NCBI RefSeq assembly: GCF_000464535.1
Contig: NW_006916596.1
Coordinates: 18,093-82,092 of the forward strand
Origin: Endocarpon pusillum Z07020
Lineage: Eukaryota > Ascomycota > Eurotiomycetes > Verrucariales > Verrucariaceae
Direction: 5' to 3'
DNA length: 64,000 nt
Positions 57,282 to 64,000 of this stretch are shown piece by piece; position 1 is the first letter of the stretch, and each line of letters begins with the position of its first letter. Under the pieces are notes generated by a model, which did not search any database, was not told the DNA's origin, and worked only from the letters and a program-made list of their open reading frames with translations. The position numbers and the translations under genes were made by a program.

Positions 57282-58078
57282 GTCCTCTTTTTCCAGCCTT
57301 GCCGGAAGGTCGAGATCTCCTTGATCTGTTCTAGCTAGTCGTTTACCGTACAAAGCTGTGAACAGTAAGCTTCGTATGTTTCGCTCTCGATGACTCCGAC
57401 CATTGCGCGGCGAAGTTCGAGAGTCAGGGCGGCCTTTAGAAAGCCCTTCTTGACAGCGTCGTCCCAACCCCAGCCTTCGGCTTCTAACAACAGGCGATTG
57501 AACTCATTCATGAAATCGCTAAAGTTTTTCTTACCTTGCTTCGTACGATTTAATTGGTCTAACGCCTTCTGTTGGTGTCAGGGATCGCGGAACGCGATCG
57601 ACATCTGCTCAAGAATCCCTTTGACCGTAAATTGGCCAGATTCTTGAGCGTACGACATCCAGGGGAAAATTCGTACGGAGGCATCTCCACTTAATCTCCC
57701 GAACGCGTATCATACCTTCTCCTCCTCACCCCTAATTACATCACTATCAATTGAGAGCTTCGCTCAGAGCGAACCCTCAAATTAGGGAAACGCTGTCTTA
57801 TCTGAGCCATCGAACTTGTCAGGATGAGGGAGCCTTGCCTTAGTTCGTACGACAGGCAAGGCTTCTGTCGTTAAAGAGGTAGTGGTTATTAGAGCTAGTA
57901 GCGCTTGGTCCGAACTAGCGTTTCTTAGCGTACGCTCTTGTTCCATCAGGGAAATTCGATCGTTAAGCGTGGCCAGGGATGCTTGTTGGTTCGCGGCCAT
58001 CTCGTTCATCGTTTGTATTTGTCGTTCCAATATCTGGCTGAACCATATTGGAACTTCGGACGGTACTTCGTCTGACAT
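57282..58078 (-). pseudogene. Chromovirus gag (capsid region)
   Basis: ATG at 58078 (MSDEVPSEVPIWFSQILERQ), a coiled-coil stretch (NQQASLATLNDRISLMEQE), then RLPHPDKFDGSDKTAFP, the usual start of a Ty3-type capsid, before a stop. Further capsid-like sequence with frame breaks follows to the knuckle. Confidence 0.75.
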
Positions 58079-58084
58079 CGTGAT

Positions 58085-58320
58085 TGTACGACAGTATCTT
58101 ACTGTCGACCTTCTAGGGGGGTTTCGTCTTGATCAAATAATCCGTCCGATAAACGTACGTTTATCGACCTTGTCAACCCTGTGTTGACCTTTAGGATTTC
58201 GTTTGATTCGTACGACACCGTGTGTGTCGACCTTGTCAACCGTGTGTTGAGAAGGATTTCGTAGAGTCCGTACAACACCGTATGTGTCGACCTCTGTTGC
58301 CTACAAGAGGGTTTGAGGGG
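58085..58320 (-). repeat. Imperfect tandem repeats in the chromovirus leader
   Basis: A unit of about 60-65 bp containing TCGTACGACACCGTGTGTGT-type sequence and GTCGACCTTGTCAACC recurs two to three times (around 58160, 58205-58260, 58265-58310) between the 5' LTR and the gag start. Confidence 0.6.
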
Positions 58321-58332
58321 AGCTAGAAATAA

Positions 58333-58842
58333 TGTCACGGTTCAGAGTCAGGAGTATGCACTGAACAAGGAACGCAGATTGAACTGAGATTTCTAGCTAC
58401 CGAGTCACGACTACTGACGAGCGAGAGTATCTATATACATTGTAGAACAGAAAGGGGCAGGACTCAGGAAAACATGATGTTGACCTTCTGAGAGGGCTAA
58501 TTGGCCGCGTTTAATATGCGTAATCCCTGCGTTTCTGCTGCTTCTAATTGGTCAATTTCCGACGCAATTTCGCTTCTAATTTCGCTGTACGGTGCACCCA
58601 ATTGTACATAGATCTACGCTCTCTACCCCCGTAGCTATCAATCAACTTGCTTCTCTACGCACTCTGCACAGCAGGTTGACACATGACTAGACATCGTACC
58701 ATCATCTCGGAGCTTCCGTACGAGACGGAAGCTAGGAATTGGAGCGGAAGAGAGCGCAATCAGAATCAGTATGTTGGAGGTTCCATATGGTACGCGAGAG
58801 CACCTGACAGCTCGAGCATTCCCACAGGTGCAACCTGTAACA
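58333..58842 (-). repeat. 5' LTR of the chromovirus, interrupted by a solo LTR
   Basis: The same 301-bp LTR in two pieces (58333-58477 and 58687-58842 with the duplicated CATGA), split by the insertion at 58478-58681. Confidence 0.95.
58478..58681 (-). mobile_element. Solo LTR nested in the chromovirus 5' LTR
   Basis: 204 bp, TGTTGACC...GGTTGACA, flanked by the 5-bp duplication CATGA (58473-58477 and 58682-58686). No internal coding sequence remains, as after LTR-LTR recombination. The orientation label is arbitrary. A related copy is at 60397-60601. Confidence 0.9.
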
Positions 58843-58847
58843 ACCTT

Positions 58848-59682
58848 TTGTAAATGTTTTAATGCCATCAACTCTTGAATGAAATAGCCAGCTCTAGATA
58901 TATTCATGGTCGCCAATACACCATAGCTTGTAACCGTCAGTAATTGGCTTATTCTTGAGCTTAACCGTATGATTCGAACGCCCCTCAAAAGCCACTATTG
59001 CTTCATCAATTATAATATAAGAGGAGGGTATGTAAGCATTTCGGCAGGCTATTCGAATAAGGTCTGCAACGCGTTGAATTCAATAAAACCAAGGCGCATT
59101 TAGCTATGCAGGAGCAGAATTCATACTGAAATAACGATGGATTTGCTGAAATTGATTTCGACCCATAAATTGACCCAGTTTGTGCATCTTCCAATAATCA
59201 CTGCGTACGGCCAATTAATATAAGCCAAAATGAAGATGTATGCCTAGATATACACGTATTTCAGCAGGTGTAGTAGGTATCCAACGCCCTTCAGGATAAA
59301 TATGGATTTTGGCGTACAAATTGGTTTCTTCAGAGAGAATTTTCACCACAATTAGGCTAAAGAAGAGCTCAAAAAAGCCTAATTCTGATAGATTAGAGTA
59401 TTGAGAAGCTCCTGTTCGATTTAGAACGTAATTAGCCTCAAATTGAGGCAGTTCTGTTGGTATGAATGTAGGCAGTTCATCTGTACATTCTGGCGCTAGA
59501 GCGATCACTGCCAAGGCCTGATCGACATCATTTCGATCGATTGCAGACGGGTCAATTCTGCTTCGTTTTGACCGTTTAGTAACTTGTTCGAATCGCGGAG
59601 GTGAGCTCGATCTATATCTCAGAGGGATCTGGGTATTTCGCTGTGGTCGTAGCATATTTCGTGGTTGAAATCTCAAGAGCAA
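58848..59682 (-). pseudogene. piggyBac-like transposase, N-terminal half
   Basis: From the ATG at 59682 the frame has an Arg-rich start, FFELFFSLIVVKILSEETN and TTPAEIRVYLGIHLHFGLY. It then continues past TAA, TAG, TGA and TAG codons with SDYWKMHKLGQFMGRNQFQQ, the first catalytic Asp in SSYIIIDEAIVAFEGR, and NKPITDGYKLWCI. It breaks at RVDGIKTFTK, where the Ty3 element is inserted. The stops fit Gln/Trp-to-stop transitions. The N-terminal open part alone (59682-59215) is 155 codons. Confidence 0.8.
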
Positions 59683-59743
59683 AGTCAGCTGCGGAGCGTT
59701 GTGTAGATCGCATGCGGCTCAAAAACATTAATTTGAAAATTTT

Positions 59744-59775
59744 ACGCTAATTGGCACATTGGGTACGGAGGGGAT
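59744..59775. repeat. Right inverted repeat of the piggyBac element
   Basis: CGCTAATTGGCACATT followed directly by GGGTACGGAGGGGATA, the reverse complement of the two blocks at 51969-52014. Confidence 0.8.
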
Positions 59776-60396
59776 AAAGACGTTACGCTTGGTGGTTGGT
59801 AAATTAGTACAATAGTATCCAGCATAAGCAATGTCGGTGGGGCCGCCAAGCAGCTAGCACATTACGCTCGTGAAACGCATCTCGACCGAGCAGATTTTGT
59901 ACATAGGAAGATACAGTTTCTAGAGTAAAACGAAACTATCTAGTGCCCAGCAGACATTAATCATGCCCGATACCATAGTAGCTTCCGTTGCTCTAATGCA
60001 ACCTCTTACTCAACTTTAGTCGATCAATTTCCCCTATCCATGGTACGCACACTACAACTACCTACACCAACACTCGAGAGCTTTTAATGATTCACGTCGG
60101 TAGCCATGTCGCCTATCACACAGATACGTTGCCTGTACCGCTCCTACCTCTTCGCCCAGACCCTAAACTCACGCCGCGCTTTTTCTTGCTTTATCGGCCG
60201 ATTTCGTATTTACTCAGGTGGTATGTAGTGAGGATGGTAGTGAGGATGATGTTGTTTGGGGGAGACGGGAGCAGCTTCGTGCACATGTCCGGTTTCGCCT
60301 ACGGACACACAATCGCCTCGCATGCATAAGCAAATCCTTTGAGTTGAAGATCACTTGCATATTTGAGCTCGCTGCTCATGCAAGCGTATAACATCC
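59776..60396. other. Spacer between piggyBac element and solo LTR
   Basis: No gene supported; the 80-codon frame at 60087-60329 has no motif. Confidence 0.5.
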
Positions 60397-60601
60397 TGTC
60401 AACCTGCTGTGCAGAGTGCGTTCAAAAAGCAAGTTGATTGATCGCTACGGGAGTAGAGAGCGTAGATCTATGTACAATTGGCTGTACCGTACAGCGAAAT
60501 TAGAAGCGAAATTGCGTTGGAAACCGACCAATTAGAAGCAGTAGAAACGCAGGGATTACGTATATCAAACGCGGCCAATAGCCCCTCTCAGAAGGTCAAC
60601 A
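60397..60601 (+). mobile_element. Second solo LTR of the same family, inverted
   Basis: 205 bp, the reverse complement of the 58478-58681 family, TGTCAACC...GGTCAACA, flanked by CATCC (60392-60396 and 60602-60606). About 92% identical to the first copy by eye. It lies outside the piggyBac boundaries. Confidence 0.88.
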
Positions 60602-60749
60602 CATCCTTCCACAGCGGCTGCTGATGTATAAGTAACAGCCCTCTTTTAACCCGACGTGGAAATTCCCAAGGATTTCAGATGTCTCAAGCACTGATTATGT
60701 AGAAGTGATATCTGTTGTGTTTTTCCTGTCAGCCCATTTATGCATAAGG

Positions 60750-62228
60750 ATGCCGAAGCACCCAAGACGCTGGTCTACCGAAGAAGACGCAGCTCTGCGG
60801 GATCAGGTTGAGAACCAACGAGCAGGTACGCGTCTATGGAAAACAGGTTCGAGCAAGATGTTCTGAATTGTGAAAGGCTAATACGTCAAGTATCTAGCAA
60901 ACAAGGGAGAGATTAAGGACTGGAGCACAGTTGCCAACATGATTCCTCAAAGAAGCAACAAGGACTGCCGCAAGCGATATTACAACGAGGTTGCGGGTGG
61001 TCTGAAAAAGGTACAAGAAATGGCGCAGAGTTCTTGTAGTCGTATTGATCTGACTCATCATGTAGGGAGCTTGTACGAAGGACGAAGACGCTCACTTGAT
61101 GAGCTATGTATCACAGTTTGGCCAGAGTTGGTCCGTAATATCGCAGAAGATGACAAATCGAAGCGCTGACCGCACGTGGATCCAAACGTGGATACCGGTC
61201 GCTTGAGCTAATCATATCTTTAGAGTGCTCGAAACGCTGGACCCACTGTTTGGATCCCAATGTGGACCATAGCGAATGGACTGAAGAAGAGGTAATAATT
61301 AAGGTTTAGGAGAGATCTGTCTGTGTTTGACTGACAGCGGCTTCTAGACCATTTCCCTCTTGATAGCAGCAAGAAAACAGGGTACATCATGGAAGAGCAT
61401 CCAGAAAATTCATATGCCAGAGCGGTCGGCAAACACACTTAAAAATCAGTATGTTCGGAACAGAAGTGTAACCATTAAACTCACCTAGCTGACGATGAAT
61501 TTCAGATTTAACCTTGCCCTGCGTCGAAGGATCCAGATTCCTCAGGATGCTGAACCCTGTTGTCCAGAGGTGGAAGCGCGTCCAGTAATCTCGACAGAGG
61601 ATATTCTCCCCTTGGCTGCGAGGATATAACAGATGCCTCAAGTCTATTAGATAACAGGGGAGACATTGATTTTTCAGAGTTTACTTCGTTTGACATGGTT
61701 TCGCCTTTCCTGCAAGACCTTGGCAACCTAGAAGTGAATGACCTGGGGGCCAGGATGCCAAACCATGATGCACTGTCAAGTCAACAGACACCGTTGTCTT
61801 TACACGACTCACCTGAGAATGATCCGAAGGTAAAGACAGACGAGTGTCAATTCTCCAGTCCTAGCTACGATACCAGTGGCTACCAAGACACATCCACCGA
61901 GCTGGAGACTGACGCGCAAAACCGTTTGTGTCTTCTATGCCCTCTCACAACAACGCAGACGAATGACACCATAGATTCTGTGTTGTTGACAGAACAACAT
62001 CCGTCTGCCGCGAGTTGGGCCCAAACACTGCTGGGTTCTTATAAACCTGAAGGCGGCAATCCTATGGGTCTCTTAGGAGCCACTGGTCTTGCCTGCCCAA
62101 GTGATGGAGGATATGCTGGCAATCGCACAACTATAACGCTTGACAATATAGAGCCAGAAAATCTCTTCGCAGTAATGAACATATTGTTCAGATCCAAGGC
62201 TAGCGTCAAGCTCGAGGTTCAGCAGTGA
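60750..62228 (+). CDS. Three-repeat Myb/SANT DNA-binding protein
   Basis: Six exons: 60750-60825, 60898-61010, 61066-61171, 61224-61291, 61348-61465 and 61570-62228 (379 residues). R1 is RRWSTEEDAALRDQVENQRA...DWSTVANMIPQRSNKDCRKR. R2 is KKGACTKDEDAHLMSYVSQF...SWSVISQKMTNRSADQCSKR with a Cys where the first Trp is expected. R3 is SEWTEEE...ARKQGTSWKSIQKIHMPERS. Exon 3/4 joins only if the intron starts GC (61172 GCACGT) and ends AG; this forms the Gln of ADQCSKRW. The other donors are GTACGC, GTACAA, GTAATA and GTGTAA; the last junction is the least certain. The C-terminal ~215 residues are acidic and Ser/Asp/Leu-rich, activator-like. Probably a transcription factor of unknown targets. Confidence 0.82.
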
Positions 62229-63184
62229 ATTGCGAACTTAAAGTGGTGGCCGAGGCTGATGATCTGTATCATCACAGCACGCATGGTTCGCCGCGTGCTG
62301 TATCACTGGTGAGTAATTGACGGTGAGACGACAAATAGAACCAAGGTGTGATGTTGATGGCCCTTTTGCTATAGAAGGGATTTGTTGGGTCTGATCGTGG
62401 TTTGCTGAGAGGCGGCCCTGGCCGGTGTTACATAAGATAGGTTCTGCAAATAGACAATAGATATATATTGTGCATTGCGGAACCCTTGCCAAAACCTTGG
62501 GTAGGTTGCAGGATTGCTGGCGCCGCTCTGTCAGACAGTTCTTGTAAGCCGTCCACGTACCAGGATCAGATGAATCGTACAGCAAAGTGTAGCCTGATTT
62601 TTCTGGCTCTTGTCACGCAGATTAGTTATAATACAGACCTCAATTGATAAGGCTTTAATGTTATATAATAAATTCTGCTCTCCTGAAGAGAATCTTGTCA
62701 GTTTGAAACCTATATCCAAAGAATCGAAAGAAGCTCAGCTCGGTTTTATATATTCATTACATGATACATTTCTATAGATTACCCTCAAGAGCTGTTTCTT
62801 TTGACGGCACCAGCAATTCTCGAGGCAACGCCACGGAGTTGTAACACGTTCGCAATGCACAGTATTTCTAGTGGGTTTCTGTCATTACGCTTCAACCAGG
62901 ACCCGACTTCTCATGCGTTAAAACAGCGAGTGTACTAGACAGATCATCAATTGACGTGAAGGGACGTTGTTGAATGTTACTCGCGCAAGCAGCCTCTGCA
63001 TTTCTCGACTAACCAGTATTGTCACTATTGTGGGACCGGAGTCAGGTTCCGGTACACACAATGATGGCATCCAACTACTTGAAGAGAGCTTCCCATCATA
63101 CTCTGCTATTCATTGAAATACTGTCGAGCTCGAGCCTGAGACCACGCCTTTACATTGGCAAGCGATTCAGAACAAGTTAGCAAA
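62229..63184. other. Intergenic, no supported gene
   Basis: AT-rich; only short frames on both strands. Confidence 0.5.
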
Positions 63185-63518
63185 ATGGCGAAATCAGTGA
63201 TGCCCTCCAATTATATCAATGGCTTCCGCCAGTCAGGCGAAGGAACACCGTGGGCCAAAAAAACCGAATGCGACGAGGAACCGCATTATGTAACACCACC
63301 TTCAGCAGAACTTTTGACGTCTCCGGTTCATAAATCTTTGGGCTTAAATGTTTTGCGCACTTGGCCAACAATCTACGATGGCACCAACTCGCCACATGGA
63401 TTGCCATTGTGGTGGAGGCCGGAGAAGGAGGTAGATGTCCTTATTGCTGGAGCGGGTCCTAGTGGGCTACAGGTTGCAGTCAGTTTGGCGAGGCAAGGAG
63501 TCAGTTTTCGCATCATTG
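63185..63518 (+). pseudogene. FAD-dependent monooxygenase, 5' part only
   Basis: From the ATG at 63185 the frame encodes an N-terminal extension and then the FAD-binding Rossmann motif VDVLIAGAGPSGLQVAVSLA (GxGxxG), followed by RQGVSFRII, as in phenol-hydroxylase-type flavoprotein monooxygenases. A GTCAGT donor at 63519 would end the exon after FRII. No continuation (the usual downstream Arg/Glu-rich and GD motifs) is found before retroelement sequence begins within 200 bp, so the gene is probably truncated. The rest could lie beyond the retroelement, outside the window. Confidence 0.6.
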
Positions 63519-63711
63519 GTCAGTACGCCAATCCAACTCAACTCTTGCTACTTTCAACATTTGGTGTTTTGGAAAGGCGTCAATAGATGTTCCCACCTCT
63601 TCACCAAACAGTGCAAACTCTGGAAGTGTTGTGGTAGTGCGCCAAGGCGCCTGCAGCAGATAGCTTGCGGCTGAGCCTGCGCTTCTGTAGAAAATTAACA
63701 CTCTTTCTACA

Positions 63712-63723
63712 GGTTATGAGCCC
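63712..63723 (+). promoter_or_regulatory. Putative half-tRNA primer-binding site of a copia-type retroelement
   Basis: GGTTATGAGCCC is the exact reverse complement of the anticodon-arm segment GGGCUCAUAACC of eukaryotic initiator methionine tRNA, which copia-type elements use as primer. It follows sequence ending in ACA (63709-63711), as an LTR would, and precedes a gag-like ATG by about 100 bp. Confidence 0.55.
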
Positions 63724-63820
63724 TCATACGCTTCCCTTTTGCGTGGGTAGAGCTGTTCATTCGGCGTAGCAAGCTATTCTAACGAATTCCTTGCTATTAG
63801 CCGCCCTATTTCGCTCAAAA

Positions 63821-64000
63821 ATGGTCAACGATCAGACCAATCGAAGTAGATCCAAAATTTCGGAGAAGTTAGAGGAGATGGACGGCACAGCAACGCCGTC
63901 AACGCCTACACCGCAGGAGCAGCAACAGCATAGGCCTGGACGCCTGCTTCGGACGCCCCCCCCTACAAGGCCTTATGACCCTGTTACTGCTATAAAGGAG
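63821..64000 (+). CDS. gag-like frame of a retroelement, runs off the window
   Basis: ATG at 63821, open for 60 codons to the window end: MVNDQTNRSRSKISEKLEEM, then a Thr/Pro/Gln-rich stretch and RTPPPTRPYDPVTAIKE. Hydrophilic, coiled N-terminus and position just after an LTR/primer site fit the start of a copia gag. It has no stop in the window and no zinc knuckle yet. The assignment rests mainly on context. Confidence 0.45.
   Translation, partial: MVNDQTNRSRSKISEKLEEMDGTATPSTPTPQEQQQHRPGRLLRTPPPTRPYDPVTAIKE

Larger units (their letters stand above)
53027..58842 (-). mobile_element. Ty3/gypsy chromovirus LTR retrotransposon (degenerate), inserted in the piggyBac element
   Basis: Complete LTR-to-LTR copy. 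The LTRs at 53027-53327 and 58333-58842 (301 bp after removing a 209-bp nested insertion) differ at only two positions that I can find. Both begin TGT and end ACA. The 5-bp target duplication is ACCTT at 53022-53026 and 58843-58847. Gene order on the minus strand is gag, zinc knuckle, protease, reverse transcriptase, RNase H, integrase, chromodomain, which defines a Ty3/gypsy chromovirus. The internal frames contain numerous stops, so this copy is not autonomous. Confidence 0.95.
51969..59775 (-). mobile_element. piggyBac-superfamily DNA transposon, split by a nested retrotransposon
   Basis: The bounds are inverted repeats. The left one (51969-51984 TATCCCCTCCGTACCC plus 51999-52014 AATGTGCCAATTAGCG, separated by 14 extra bases) matches in reverse complement the contiguous 59744-59775. 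Between them, on the minus strand, lie the two halves of a piggyBac-like transposase. They are interrupted by a Ty3/gypsy element at 53027-58842 with a 5-bp target duplication. Removing that leaves about 2 kb, a normal size. The expected TTAA target duplication is not visible at either edge; it may have mutated, or the true ends may lie slightly outside the repeats. Confidence 0.75.

Noticed and set aside
1..64000. tRNA, rRNA, CRISPR, riboswitch or bacterial-type operon signals
   Set aside because: No cloverleaf with matching A and B boxes was found by eye, and the sequence is eukaryotic, so CRISPR arrays and Shine-Dalgarno sites are not expected. A tRNA scan was not possible.

Overview
This window is nuclear DNA from a filamentous ascomycete (Pezizomycotina). 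The evidence is compact genes with short 46-117 bp GT-AG introns and CTAAC/CTGAC-type branch sites, HET-domain, ankyrin and F-box accessory genes, a long COQ8 N-terminal extension, and C:G-to-T:A damage of the repeat-induced point mutation (RIP) type concentrated in transposons and some accessory genes. I cannot resolve the class from sequence alone.

Layout. 0-20 kb is an accessory, gene-poor region. It holds the 3' part of an ankyrin-repeat gene, a HET-domain gene with three in-frame TAA codons, a polytopic membrane protein, a frameshifted unknown gene, an alpha/beta-hydrolase pseudogene with four in-frame stops, a duplicated zinc-finger protein, eroded fragments, a 20-N assembly gap, and a RIP-damaged Tc1/mariner element about 126 bp upstream of a housekeeping gene.

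19-51 kb is a dense housekeeping block: prephenate dehydratase, eRF1, an Avt1-type vacuolar amino acid transporter, a GNAT acetyltransferase, a Golgi GDP-mannose transporter, a Bmt5-like rRNA methyltransferase, three tandem F-box paralogues (two broken), eEF1B-gamma, mitochondrial ribosomal protein uS9m, calcineurin B, EPL1 (NuA4), an Rkm4-type SET methyltransferase, KAE1 (KEOPS), AMPK beta, a small membrane protein, COQ8 and a cytochrome P450. Many are divergent pairs sharing 290-750 bp promoters. The translation theme (eRF1, Bmt5, eEF1Bg, uS9m, Rkm4, Kae1) is probably coincidental, since fungal gene order is not operonic.

51.9-60.6 kb is a nested transposon island. A piggyBac element bounded by inverted repeats was split by a Ty3/gypsy chromovirus (two 301-bp LTRs, TSD ACCTT). 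The 5' LTR of the chromovirus was then hit by a solo LTR (TSD CATGA). A second, inverted solo LTR of that family (TSD CATCC) lies just outside. All open frames in the island carry stops of the CAA/CAG/CGA/TGG-to-stop type. The chromovirus also carries an 8-bp palindrome, TCGTACGA, dispersed across it in all codon frames and in noncoding sequence.

60.7-64 kb holds a three-repeat Myb gene with a probable GC-AG intron, then an FAD-monooxygenase 5' end that stops abruptly before a copia-type retroelement (a primer-binding site matching the initiator-tRNA anticodon arm, then a gag-like frame running off the window).

Exon structures were inferred by hand from frame, splice-site consensus and recalled family conservation. 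No alignment or database search was possible.
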